From contig OZ237756.1 of assembly GCA_965178125.1 (NCBI GenBank), positions 868,001-932,000 of the forward strand: a stretch of DNA of 64,000 nucleotides, given 5' to 3'. Both the position numbers and the translations under genes were made by a program. Numbering within the stretch: position 1 is the stretch's first letter; each line of letters starts with the position of its first letter. This stretch comes from Bilabrum cf. latius. Taxonomy: Eukaryota > Bigyra: Bicosoecida > Bigyra > Bicosoecida. Positions 32,001 through 44,300 of this stretch are shown in pieces. The notes under the pieces are model-generated. The model made no database searches. It had not been told where the DNA came from and was given only the letters and a program-made list of their open reading frames with translations.

Positions 32001-34687
32001 CTGCGTTTGATCCGGTTGCATCGGACTCCGAGTCAGACTCCGAACCTGAATCTGCGTCAGAGTCATCCTCAGAGTCATCCTCAGAGTCATCCTCAGACTC
32101 AGACTGGGGATCATGGCCACCAGCATCCTAATTGTCGCGTGATTCAGCTCCAGCGGTCCGTCTGTCACTGCCGGCATGGGTCGCGGCAGGTACCTCTTGC
32201 CCTTGTTGATCATCCGCAACAGTGGGCTAGCTCCCCGGCCCAGTGTTGCGGTCAGGGTCCACCACAACGAATACTCCATGCGGGCCCATCAGTCGCTTGT
32301 TCTTCGGCGCACGCGGACCGGCGGCTGCGGTCCAGTCGGAGGCGAAGCTCGGATGCCACTCGCTCGGGTGCTATAGGCGCAGGTGCACCGCACGATCGTG
32401 CTATCCATGGACATCAAGCAGCAGCTTTGTGCCCTCTAGAGCGATCTCGGTCTCGTCGAATTCGAGAGCCTCAAGCAGCTCCCGGCCATCTCTTGATGCC
32501 GCCAGACAGCCGGCATGCGGCCCCTGAGCTCGCTTGTCCAACTGCATATCAGAAGCGAGGGCTTCTCTTGCCCCGGCCACCACCGCGCCTTTTCCGCCAT
32601 CAGCTGCCGTGCCATGGCCTGGGCTGTGCCGTGCCTGTGCCGGCGCCATGTGGCCTGCGCTGGTGTCGCCCGCTGCACCAGAGGCTCTCTCATCCCGCCT
32701 CTGCAGAGCTCGCCTTGCTGCAGCCTTGCGCGCAACATCTTCGTCCTGTCGGACACCTTGTATCATTTCAGCCCGTAGCATTGACTGACGTGCCAGCTGC
32801 ACCTTCAGGTGCTTTTTTTCCTGCAGCCGGGTGGCATCGACGAGCTCTAGAGCTTTCCCGATGGTATGCCGCGATGCCTCGTGGGTCTGCAACGGTGACA
32901 TGCATCAAAATACGACTCTTATGCAGGGTTGTAGGCACGCACGACAAACAGTCTACCATGGCAGTCACAACCTTGGTGTGCTCCGTGCAACAAATGATTC
33001 AGATCAATAGCTTACGGCGTCGTGGCCCCTGCTGTCGGCTCCCAGCAGGATGAGCTGCTCGCAGGTGCCGACATGCCCGTTGAATGCCGCCCAAAACAGG
33101 GCCGTGCGCTATTTCTGCGAGGCGGTGCATTGACTGTGCAGGTATTGCAATGAGTGAGCAGCATGGAGAACATGCGCGCACCTGCCAACTATCATTCAAT
33201 GCAGCTGTCTTCCATGTCCGTCGCGCCCACCGGTACTGGGCCATGGGCGAGCCTCGGATAAATCAACGCAAACTAGTAAGTATCCATACTGATACACTCA
33301 CTGGGTCTTTGTCATCGACAGGAAACCCACCCTCTTCGATCAGCATGCGGCACACTCTTGCATGACCTTGCTGTGCTGCAGCGACCAACGGGCTTTTGCG
33401 CTGCGATGTGACGCCGAGGAAGGGAAACTGAAGAGTACTCGCGAGGAACTTAAACAGCAGGACCCGAACGGTCATGATTGTACCGCCGATGCTCACCGCT
33501 TGTGAACCCCCAGTGGCGATCGCCTTCAGGAGCTCAGAGCACACTGAGGCATGGCCGAAATACGCCGCGTGCCACAGTGCCGTGCACCCTTCCTGCGTGC
33601 ATTAGTCGAACAAAAGATGACACCACCTATTCGTACCCATGGAGCGTCACGGGCACCGGTGCTCGAACTGTTCTTCTCTTACGTTGTCCTCTCGGTACAC
33701 GTCGGCACCCCTTGCGACCAGCAACTTGCAGACAGTGGTGCGGCCTCGGCGCGCCGCTGCAGAAAGAGGCGTGCTTCCACTCTGCTAGTGATCAGCAGAT
33801 TTAATTAACAGCATGTAGCGCAGATGTGTGCGCGCGTGAGTGTGGGCAACAGCCTAGTCTACCCTTGTGACATCGGAGCTTGTCAGAGGTCCTCAGAAGC
33901 AGTTCATTATACAACGCAAGCGATCAAAAGAACGCATGGCCATGGAGTACTATTGCAGTTCGAATGCATATAGCATCAAATAGCTGGCACTGGCCAGGTG
34001 ACACAGCCGTCAGCAAGTACCTACTAGTAGGGCGACAGGCACGCACCCAGCACCTCTCTCGCTCACCTTGTCCGCCTTGTTCACGGGTGCGCCCAGTTCG
34101 CAGAGCCTGCGCACGCAGTCATTATGCCCTTTGTATGCACTCCAAAATATGGCAGTCCTACCGTCCTGTAATATGGAGGAGTATCGAGTGAAACTCATGT
34201 CTTGCGTAGGTATACTGGCAGTACCGACTGCACCAGACACGTTGCAGCCGTGCCGGTCCCAAGGTTTCGCTGGACCGATGAAGGCGGCGCAACAACAAGA
34301 TGACAAGCCCAATATGTACACATAATGAGCTCTCATATCAGGTTGCTGCAATTCTACTCACTGTCTTGTCTGCAATCTCCAGGATCCCGGGATACCGACT
34401 TCCAAGTCCCATTAGTTCGTCCAGACGGCCTTCTTTCGCTGCAACGAATATACCAGTATCCTCCCTGCAACATTTCAACATGCCTTAATGCAATGTATCA
34501 AACAAATTCCTTCAGGAGGCAGTAATGACCTTAAGTGCTGCGGCCACGTTACATCTCGCATTGGCCAGTTGCAGCAAAACACAAACCCATGCATGCTTGC
34601 TCAATGGGAAGTATCGAGCATACTTTCTCACAAATCTCCAGGAGCATACCTAAGAGATGCAGCATCTCGCGCTCTTCTTTCGGCCAT
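29089..34687 (-). CDS. Ankyrin-repeat pseudokinase, eight exons
   Basis: Exons (minus): 34650-34687, 34362-34464, 34067-34165, 33683-33781, 33497-33592, 33302-33400, 33016-33114 and 29089-32886, giving 1,476 residues from ATG 34687 to TGA 29089-29091. All donors are GT(A/G)AG or GTATG and all acceptors CAG; phases match. Five exons of 96-99 bp each encode one ankyrin repeat (DGRTAIFWSAYKGHNDCVRR, EGCTALWHAAYFGH, RTALFWAAFNGH). The last exon has eleven-ish low-complexity and acidic stretches, then a kinase-like domain: VTLHGHPNVQ, VAHRNVHAANIFLAADGRIV where catalytic Asp is Asn, LAEW in place of DFG, APEHLAMRR, SSDEWAFAKVIWELF and LLQASPRDRLP. It is therefore a pseudokinase, probably a scaffold. 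Eleven TAG codons are read as Gln (33109, 32401, 32371, 32227, 32128, 31750, 31606, 30952, 30829, 30604, 30487). Confidence 0.85.
31945..32105. repeat. TTCTTGTTC and CTCAGAGTCAT microsatellites in acidic linker
   Basis: Two short tandem repeats: TTCTTGTTCTT-type (about 31950-32003) and three copies of TCCTCAGAGTCA (about 32062-32100). In the minus-strand ANK-pseudokinase gene they encode Glu/Gln-rich and Ser-Glu-Asp-Asp-rich linkers. Confidence 0.8.
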
Positions 34688-34965
34688 TGCGTTATTATTC
34701 TATATCCTAAGGAGTGAATGAATCCTCCGGCAGCATTGTGAAACTGCACTGCACTGTACTGCATCCTAATCCATCCGGAGCCAATTTATTGCCCTTTGAC
34801 CAGCCGGCCATAGGCCAAGTCTAGATAGAGTGTTGCCGCGCTCTTTCTAAACGATGCTCAATTGAATGTCGACCTGATGTTAGGAATTATGGAAGCCAAA
34901 ATCAAGCAAACGTCCGTCGCTGGCTCCACTGAAGTCATCCACCGTGGGAATCCCCAACCGACAGA

Positions 34966-37336
34966 TCAGCCTCGCACCGCAGCCCGCACCCCAATCGTCA
35001 TCTTCGCAACCGACCGCATCGCAGCGGCCCCATCCACCGTCGATCGAGGCCTCTGCCCCACGGCCGGCTGCCTCTCCACCACGGAGGAGCGCCCGTTCAC
35101 CACGAACAGAGGGTTGGGCCCCTCCACAGCCCCAGGGCCCACCGACACGCCCTCGAGGTGCTGCCTGGCAAGCTCCTTCAGCCTCCGGTTTTCCTGCTTG
35201 AGACCCTACAGATGCTTCTCCAGCGCCAGTTTGTCCACTAGTGCACGGTTGTATCGCCCGTAGAACCCGTCGAGAAGGTTCTCCTGCCCCACCGCACCCT
35301 GGTCCGCCTTGCGGAGGGCAGTCGTGCGGGCGAGCACCGGCGGCAGCCCATCTCGCAGGACCTTTTGTGTGATGAGTGCAGCCCCATCAAGCCCATCATC
35401 GTGTGACAGAGCCATGCTTCCAAGGCGGCGGGAACGCCTCGCCGCGCCTGCGATCCCAAAGGAGGTCGAGGAGGAGGAGGAGTGTGAGGGAGCGATACCA
35501 GCAGGCTTGTGCTTAATTGCTGTTGCACCATCCCTGACGCCTGAGGATGGGCTGCCCTTGCCCCCCTCGCCGTGTAGATTGCTCTCGGAATGCCTCGCAG
35601 CGCCTTCACCCTCGCCCTCGCCCTAGCCCTCCATCCTCTCGTCTGCCTCCTTGCCGCCGGCAGACATCGCCTCGAATGACACGATCCCAATGGGCGCAGG
35701 CGATCCTCTGCCGCTCGAGGGCCCCTCCAGCCGGCCCGCGGGGGAGCCCATCCCAGACGCCAAACCGGAACCAGAGCGCGAGTTGCCACCCGCGCTACCC
35801 GCCACGAGACCCACCCCAAGCCGGACGACCCCATCCCCCGCCGGCCCACCCGCGCCCCCAGTGCTGCTGCCGGCCCTGCCTACCCGCATTAAGACCGTTG
35901 GCTCCTGCACCGGGCTGGGGGGACCCTCCGGCGCGTTGTCCCAAAGCTCGGATCCAACGGAAGCCACCGATGGCTGCGAGCCGATGCCGGGCCCTGTGAC
36001 GAGTGGGGCTGCAGGTGCCCCACTGCGCGGGACTGGCTGCGCATCCTTTTGCTCTCCTTCCCCCTCCTGCCCCCCACCACCTCGGCCACCGCTGCGCCAG
36101 GTCGCCCCCGAACCGATGCTCATCTACTCCAGACCTGCACTCATGGTGTCAGCCAGTGCCGCCAGTCGGTTGGAGGGTCTGATTCCCTTAGGGTCGTGGA
36201 AGGGCGCGATTTTCTCCGCCGTGCTTTCCAACCGGCGGGCCCTTTCCTGGAGCCTAAGGATGCGCTCTGCCGTGGCGGTCTGCTCGGCCAATGCGGCCTT
36301 GCATTGCCCTGCACCCAGTGCCATCCGCTTGAGCCGTCGCCCTGCCACTGTGTGCAGCTGCCTCATCCGGGATTTCAGGGCCCGGTACTGATGTAGCACT
36401 CCTGCTTTGCCCTCTTCCATCTCTTGATTTCTCCGCTCCTCGTCCCTGTTCCCGTTCATGAGCTTCGTCTTCCACACGGAGACCGAGTGGGTGAGAATCT
36501 TGACGCGCTCCTTGCGTTTTTCCAAGTCTTTGACGAGCTTCTTCTCGTTTTGCATCCGACGCTTGTACTCCTGCGTGCGCTCATCAGTGTTTGTGATGTA
36601 TGCAGTGTGCTCGTCTTCGAAGTGGTCAGACAGCGCCTAAAGCTTTGCATCCATCTGGGACTTGAGCTAATGGAAGTTTTCCAGATGCTCCGAGCTCAGA
36701 ATCTCTCTCTGACGCTCGTACTCTGCTTGCGCATCTTCCATGGTGAGTTCCTGTTTCTCTTTTAGGACCGCGATGTGGTGTACTAAAGCAAACTTCTCGT
36801 CAGCATGAGCTTGCTCCAACTCCTTCTTCTCCTCAGCGTATGTCCGTTTGATCACTTCCTTAGCATGGTGAAACTCTGCATCGAGTAGTGCTACCCTTTC
36901 TTCTTGTAAACGAACAATTTTTCGGATGCGAGCTAAGTGAGCAGTGGTTGCAAATCGCGTCTGCTCCTCAGCCTCCTCCGTATCCACGTCAAGCTGCTGC
37001 AGATGGGCATCTTTCATGTCAACATCACGCTTATGGGATTGCATCACGATCTCCATGTCTGATTTCACCCGCTCAATCTGCAGGACGACAGGATGGGCGA
37101 GGAGTTTAAGTGGGCATCGGCAGGGTAGGCCACTGCGAATCTATCGAGCGAGGACAACAGCGACTCACTTTGCTGTCTCTAAGGAGCTTAATCCATTTGG
37201 AATGCAACTTTTTCTAGCTGATTGATGAGTCTCGTAGCTCGGTTTTTAAGGCCCTACGAAGCCTGTACGCCGTTTTTCGTAGCACCAACCTTCGCCTGTC
37301 AGCCTCTTGCTCTGCTTCGATCTTCGCTGCCGCCAT
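34966..37336 (-). CDS. DRC2: Nexin-dynein regulatory complex subunit 2 (DRC2/CCDC65-like)
   Basis: Exons: 37169-37336 (5' end provisional) and 34966-37077; donor GTGAGT at 37168, acceptor CTGCAG at 37078; TGA at 34966-34968. The protein is mostly coiled coil. KKLHSKWIKLLRDSK-IERVKSD at the junction, DLEEAEEQ-like DTEEAEEQTRF, NFH-Q-LKSQMDAKL-Q-ALSDHFE, and GFYGRYNRALVDKLALEKHL-Q-GLKQ followed by a VEGPNPLFVVNGRS end match the DRC2/DRC1 pattern, where the C-terminal rYNKvllDklALE...NpLLvvN segment is diagnostic. This subunit anchors the nexin link between axonemal doublets. Six TAG codons are read as Gln (37214, 36667, 36637, 36124, 35623, 35206). A Gly/Ser/Pro-rich insert of roughly 230 residues (about 35440-36120) splits the coiled coil from the C-terminal block, which is unusual. 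The first Met could be upstream of 37336. Confidence 0.85.
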
Positions 37337-37539
37337 GGTAGTTCGGGCGTCTACCACTGAGTTCAACGTCGCTGACTGGTCCTGATCTCGAAGAAAGTCC
37401 TCCACAGGTGCGAGCCCGGCGGCGTGCTCGTACCGGACACATCCACATATACCTAAATCTGCACTCAACAAATAGATAGCGTTCGAAGTTCGAACGCATT
37501 CAAATCTATCCTATCGTTAGCATGAGATAACTTTCACTT

Positions 37540-38208
37540 ATGAGCAGTCAACCAACGAGATTAAGGGATTCGATCCTTGAGATTTTGCAGTCCAGGGATG
37601 CAGGCAAGACCATGTGCCCATCGGAAGCAGTCCGCAGACTTTTCAAGGATTGGCGGTCTCATATGGATTAGGTGCGTCATGTAGCTATCAAGATGTCCGC
37701 AGACGGCGAAATTGAGGTGACCCAGAAGGGGGAAGTTGTGTCGCCACCATTCCGAGGTCCAATCAGGCTGAGGCTCTGCAGCGAAACACTACGAGGTGAG
37801 ACTGCCGCGAGCAAGAGCACAAACGAGACAAAGCTGTTACGATTATTAGATACAACGCATGGGACTCATGTGACCGGACGACCTCGAAAGCGAAAGAAGC
37901 CCGAGTCGGGCGGCTCTTGTAGACGTGGCAAGCATCAAGGCGAAAAAGTCTAGTAGATCTAGTCGAAATCAACGCGAATCAGATTTAGAACAGCCACGTA
38001 GAGCTCCATGGCACCCCAACAATCCGGATTCATTAAAGTGCACACTGAAAGCATGAAGGCCCGTGGAACGCGCCATCAGAGCGCAGCCAGCAGCCCTCTC
38101 GCAGAAGCGCAGACTGCCAGCGGCGAAATCGATCTCGTGCAGCCTGCCCCGCTCCAGCATCCACCAAAGAGACGAAGGACGCAGCCAAATCGATACATCC
38201 CGTGTTAA
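37540..38208 (+). CDS. DUF3253-like small protein with basic tail
   Basis: 222 residues from ATG 37540 to TAA 38206-38208. The first half (SILEILQSRDAGKTMCPSEA, DWRSHMD-Q-VRHVAIKMS, GEIEVTQKG, GPIRLRL) is a close match to the DUF3253 family, a small helix-turn-helix-like domain mostly known from bacteria. TAG codons at 37669, 37951, 37954, 37960 and 37999 are read as Gln; four of them cluster within 51 bp. The tail is basic and ends PPKRRRTQPNRYIPC. A GTGAGA at about 37795 could be a donor, so the tail may differ in the mature message. The ending in TAA shows that TAA still works as a stop. Function of the family is not established. Confidence 0.75.
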
Positions 38209-38373
38209 ATCTTAAATAGGGGAAATATTTGAGTTGTTAGGAGGTGGCCATCAGTGCAACAGGCCTCTGCACCGTGTGTGATTTCGTGCCCCAAAACACA
38301 CGATAAATTGCATGCTACTATATCTATCCTAGAATCTATGTCCAAATTCAAACCCACTCGCTACACGTGCTCA

Positions 38374-41300
38374 TCATGTGCCCACATCCTGCAACAGGCA
38401 CACGCCAGCCATGACCCACCTGGCCGCTGGCGACTTGGTCTTGAGCTGCGCCTGGAACACGTACGTTGGGCCGCGCATCTCTGTCTTGTACACGGGGCAC
38501 ATGAACACGCCCTTCATATCGGCCTTCTCCTGAGACACCGCCCGGCAGTTGATCACAGGCATCTGGAAGAACATCTCCCTTGGCTTGGACTTCTCCACGA
38601 AGCCACCCGCCACATCCCACCGGGCCCCCTGCATGAAGAGACCAGTGATGTAGGCGCCTCCGTCCGGGGCGGCTGCGTCAATCTCGTCGTCGTACTTCTT
38701 GGTCACCTCGGTGAGGATCACCAGCTTGTCCAGCTCAAGGTTGTCCCTCTGGGCGGCCTGCTGCCGGATGGCGGTCAGGTAGGACTGTGGGTTGATGAAG
38801 CCGCTGATCCAGGCCACCCTCGGTGTCTCCGTGGGGTTGGCGGTCCACTCGTTCAGCTGCTCGATCCTGCGTGTCAGGTCCACCTTCCAGCCGAGGAGGT
38901 TTCTCTCAGAGGGCCACGCGAGCTTGGACCACGTCGAGGGGACGCGGGCCAGCTGCAGGCTCAGCTCCAGCTGTTCCATGGCGTCCGACATGGTCAGCTT
39001 GCCGCCGAAGCCCAGCTCCAGCTCCACGAGGCTCTCCTTCATTGCGATCAGCAGCTTGTTCATCTGCTCCAGCTCCAGGATGAGCACGTTCTGGAAGGGG
39101 CCCCTCCCGCCCGCGTCATCGATCGCCGTCCCGATGTCCTCAAGATCGTACGTGGTCTCACCGAACTGGTCCAGGAGGTCAGTCAGCGCCTGGTGGGCCT
39201 CCTCGCGGGGGGTCTTGCCGTCGCCCGCGCCCGCTGCGTCCCGTGGCTGCAGCTCCTGCATGAGCTTGAACATGTTGCTGGACTGGTCCGTCCGGAACCC
39301 GATCTCGGCGTTGGGATGCAGCCCGAACGCGATGGGCGTGTCGCCCTTGAGCGTCTCGTCGATGTGGGCGAGGTACCTGTCGGCGGTGGTGGGCGCCGGA
39401 GACATGAAGGTAGCGTCCTCGTCCTTGTTGAAGGGGAAGAGCTCCATCTCGTCCAGCAGCTCCTCCCTCATGAAGTGGTCCAGGTACGTCACGCAGAGCA
39501 GACGGTCGAAGTCGTTCACGATGTGCCCGCCGTACATGATCTGCCCGAAGATGTACCTCAGGTCCTCCCACGGGATCTTGCTCCCCGCCGACTCCATGTA
39601 GTTCTGAAGAGCCACGGACGAGTCTCTCAGGTCGCCCAGGGAGAAGGGGTACATCATGTTGAAGCCCTTGGGACCGAACTTCTTGCGCTCGATCATGACC
39701 GCATGGAAGTGGCACAGCCCGAAGAGGATGGCCCGCATCTTCTGGTCGGCCTCGTTGATGAACTCGGGCTAAAAGGAGCAGAAGGCGCGCTTGAGGTTGG
39801 CACGGAGACCGGTGGGCGGCTCGTTCGTCAGCTTGATGCTGCGGTTCAGGATGCCGATCGGGATGGTCTTGGCGGCGTCAGAGGTCAAGAAGAGCCTGAA
39901 CTTCTCATGGGAGCCCTCGGCGTTGTTGTCCAGCTGGAACGCGTCCAGGATTTTCTCCAGGCGGACGAGCCACCTGGGCATGAGGTGCACGTTGTTGAGG
40001 ATCACCCAGTGCCCCTGCTTGTGGGCAAGGTCCAGCTTCTCCTCGGCCGTCTTGTCCTGGCCCTGCCCCATGGACACGTTGTGGTACGACACGCCCTTGA
40101 CGAAGCCGAGCTTGGCGGCGTGCTGGTCAAGGTCGCTCACCACGTCCGCTCCCGGCGAGAGTATGAAGTAGATGGGCGTGTTGGGCTTGGAGTCCTTGTG
40201 CGTCTGATCCAGCACGTTGTACGAGGACAAGGTCTGGTCGCAGTCCGCGAAGGCGCCACCGTTCGGCAGGGTGGCCCTCACGAAATTGGACATGGCCACG
40301 TTGAGACGGTCGGGCCGCATGCACTGCAGCACCAGGAGCTTCTTGAAGGGCTCCTTCTCCAGCTTGGACCAGTCCAGGGGCAGCTTCTCGGTCTCTGGGG
40401 TGACGTGGTTGAACCACTCCCTGAACCTCCCGGCGCCTTCCTCGAGGTGCTGGGGCAGAGCCGCGAACTCCCCGCCGTCCAGCTCCGCCAGAGCCTTGAC
40501 TGCATTCCACTGCGGCGAAGGAAGCCACTCGCCAACGGCAGGAGGCGGGGAGTCGTTCTTGTCCGTCGAGGGGTTGAGCAGGAACTTGAAGTAGTGCGGC
40601 TCGAACTCGGACTCGATCTTGCCCCGCTGGATGAGCTAAAAGGTCAGCTGGGACAGCAGCACGAGCTTGTGCTCCTCGAAGAGACCCCGACTCACCCACG
40701 TGAAGATGACCAGCCGCAGGGTATTCTTGAGGTTCTCCACCCTCTCCTCGATCTTCTCCCCTGCCTCCGACTCGCGGATGGACTTGTAGAAGAAGAGCAT
40801 GAACTGGTCCAGCGAATACTGGTACATGTGGTCGATGGCCGAGAGCGCCGTGATCATGAAGTACAGCATGGCACCCTCCTCAGCCACGGGGATGTACACC
40901 TGCCTGGCGATGTTGATCTCTTCCTCCGTCTTGCGGCCGAGTGTCACGGCCTCCCCGATCTCCGTGGCCGTCTGCTTGGTCTTCTCGAGCCCCTCGATCA
41001 GCTCAACGTCGCTGAGGATGTCCTCGGGCGCGTTGGCCAGCTTGTTGAGCAGGTCGTCCTCCAGCCGGAGGAGCTTGACCTGGTACTCATTGAAGGCCTC
41101 CTGCAGCTCCTGCTTCTTCTGCTCCAGGTCGGGCTTCTCCTTGTTGACAACCTGCGCCAGCAGCTGGTCCTTGAGGCCCTCCTCCGTGGCGATGAAGTTG
41201 ATGAGGGTGCACTGGGCCTGGGTCTCCGGCTTGTAGTGCGGGTTGTTGAGCTTCGTCTGCAGGTACAGCTAGAAACTGGGGCTGTACTCAACGTCCTCGC

Positions 41301-44300
41301 CGCCGATGTTCAGGTACTGAGACCGGCCCTTGAGGGTCACGGCGCGGGCCAGCACCGGGTCAAGCGTGGCATCGAGGTCCTGCCCGCAGTTCTCGAGGAT
41401 GAGCGTGAACCCGTTGGTGATGCACTGGCTCAGGGTGTTGGTCCACTTGGGCTGCGTCAACTGGGTCACGGTAAGGTTGTTCTCCTCCTCCCTCTTCCTG
41501 AGCCACTTGATGCCTTGCAGCTGGGGGTCGATCAGCAAGGGCCAGCGCTTCGAAGCGGTCGTGATGGCGCCGTTCTCCAGCGAGATCCTGTCCGAGGGCA
41601 GGCCCTCTGCCATCATGTCGGCCTTGGCGGCCTCGCTGACCAGCACGTCGAGAGGGTCCATGCCCTCGCTGATGGGCACCTTGAGCTCGGCCACCTTGGG
41701 CAGCCACACCTCCTGCCACAGCTCGTTCCTGTACGTGTAGTCGAAGGCGCCCAGATAGGACACGAAGGCGGCACCAACGAGGGCATCGCCGATGAGCATC
41801 CTCTTGCTGTCCTTGAGCGCCTGCACGGTCTTGCCCCAGCGATCGTTCTCGCTCTGCAGACCGTTCACGAGACGGTTGGCCAGACCCAACTTTGCGTTGC
41901 ACGCCGCCGCGTCGGCCTCCACCTGCTCCTTGGCGGCGGTCTTCTCGGCCAGCATGGCCTCCAGGCCTGCTACCTTCTCGCGGACCGCCTGCAACTCCTC
42001 CGTGGCCTTGTCCTTCTCGGCGATGGCCCCGTTCATCTTCTCCTCCGCGGCATCGGCTGCCTTAATCAGAGGGTCCACCTTCACGAAAATGCGGTTGAAG
42101 TTGTAGCAGTTCACCACGAACTCACACAAGGAGGCAGCGGCCCCCGACTTCTTCGCGATGGCCTCCTTGTTGAAGTAGTCGAGCGACAGGAACTCCTTCT
42201 CCAGCTTGGCCAGCTGCCAATCCTCCAGCGTCTTGATGTCATCACCCTCCGCGAACACCATCAGCTCGTCCATGAAACCCATCACGTTCTTCATCATCTT
42301 CTGAGCGCGCTTCCAGGACAGGTCCTTCTTCTCCTTGAAGACCATCACCAGTGTCGCGGCGGTCACCGACACCACGGCCGGGGGAGGCTTGCCCAGCGAC
42401 TTGAGCGTGTCCAGCTCGCTCTTTGCCTTCTTGAGCTCGTCAAGAGCTGCAAAGGCCGCCTCCATGGCCGGCTTAGCCTTGGCCAGCTCCTTGTCGGCGT
42501 CGGCCTTGATGGCCATGGCCTTCTCGCTCTCCTCGGCTGCCCTGGCGGCGATGGCGGAGGAGGCCTGCTCCTGCACCTCGGCGTCGGCCTTCTCCTTGTT
42601 GACCACCTTGAGGATCTCCTCCGTCTCGGCCACCTGCTCAGCCACCTTCTCCATCGTGTGCTGCAAGTCGACCTTGAGCTCCTCCACGGTCTGACCGGTG
42701 GACATGAGCTTGGCGAGCCCGTCGTCCAACCTCTTGATGTTCTTGCCCGACTCCTCCCTCTTGTCGCTGAGCAGCTTGCGGTACAGCGAGATGAGCTCCA
42801 GGAAGCTCTTGGGGGTCGTGTAGTTGTACCGGCGCTGCCTCTCGAGGTACACCGCGCTCTTCTCGGTCACGCTCAGGTGGGCGTCGGCCATGAACTCGGC
42901 CACGCCCGAGGCGATCTCGTCATCCTCCAGCTCGACGTCGCCGAGGAACCGCTCCGCCACGCTGATGAGTGCGTCCCTCGGCCAGGCCATGAATCGGTCG
43001 ATGGAGGTGCAGTTGACGATGCCGGGGAAGCGCCTGGCCCGGATGCGGAAGAGATCTCCGACGGGGCTGAAGCACAGCACCACGTGGAGGTTGCTCCTGA
43101 TCTTCTGCAGCATAAAATCGAAGAGAGCGCCCTGGTCGTCTACCATGACGCCCATGGCCTTGGCCTCGTTCCGCACGCTGCCCACCATGTTGAGCACGTC
43201 CTCGGGCTCGAACAGGTCGGGGATCCATCCGCTCGTCAGCATCTCGTTGATGTACACGAGGAACTCGTCGTCCACGATCTGGCCGTCCGTCATGAGGAAG
43301 ATCTGCCCGCCGTCGTCCTTGGTCGCGTTCTTGTATACGACCTGGAGTGCCTCTCGGAGGTCCGTCGTGGTGAACTTACTCGTCACACTGAGCTGCACCG
43401 TGTGGTACCCGCAGATGTGCGCAGCCAGTCGCGACAGGGACTGCTTGCCGCTGCCACCGACACCCACAAGCATGGCATGCCCCCCAGGCTACGTGATGAT
43501 CCTGGCGATCCTGCAGACGTGCTGCATGGCTGCCTCGAAGAGCACCAGTTCCATCACGGAGTTTTCATCGTTGTACACACTCAGCTCGTCCACCAGCTTG
43601 TTTGTCAGTATCTCCATGCCCTTGTCGCCTGCCGTCAGGGGAAGGTAGACGGGCTCGCCGCCGGGCTGACCCGCAAAGGACGTGAAGATCATGGGGTACA
43701 CGTCGTACTCCTCCTTCTTGTACTCCTTGAAGCATTCGCTGCAGACCTCGGTGATCTGCTTATCGAACTCTGCCTGGTCCTGCTCGTCCACCAGCCGGTC
43801 CCTGTACACGCGGCACGACTCGTGCATCCACAGACGGATGACCTTCTCGGGCTTGGGATAGAAGTCCGACCGGGCGGATGTGAGCCCACGGTAAACGTTA
43901 CCGAGCTCCCGCATGTTCCAATTGTACATGAACGTGTTGGCGGAGGGCAGGAACTTCGTGGAGACGCGCTCAAGAAGCTTGATGGAGGCCTGCGCCAGCA
44001 CCTCGGATAGCTCGGCAACGGGCGGCGCGAACTGGTTCACGCGGAAGTGGCCCTCCATGATGGACTGGTAGATGGTCTGCAAGTCGCCTTCGCCAGGCAT
44101 GAGCGTGGCGAAGAGCGTGAAGGCCCTCTGCAGCCGCATGGCGATCTTGAAGGAACCCGCCGTGGGGTTCATGGCAGACACGAACTGCACGTCTGCGAGC
44201 TCCTTCTTGAGCCCGAGATCCTCCCTGTCGAAGTAGGAGCCGTGATCGATGGCCTGGCGCAGCAGGGACAGCGAGTTCTGCGTGCCGTACGTCTCGATGT

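Noticed and set aside
38254-44010. 1,918-codon plus-strand ORF opposite the dynein gene
   Set aside because: It is the mirror of GC-rich dynein codons; the minus strand holds clear AAA modules. His/Leu/Val-rich composition and no domain show it is a shadow.
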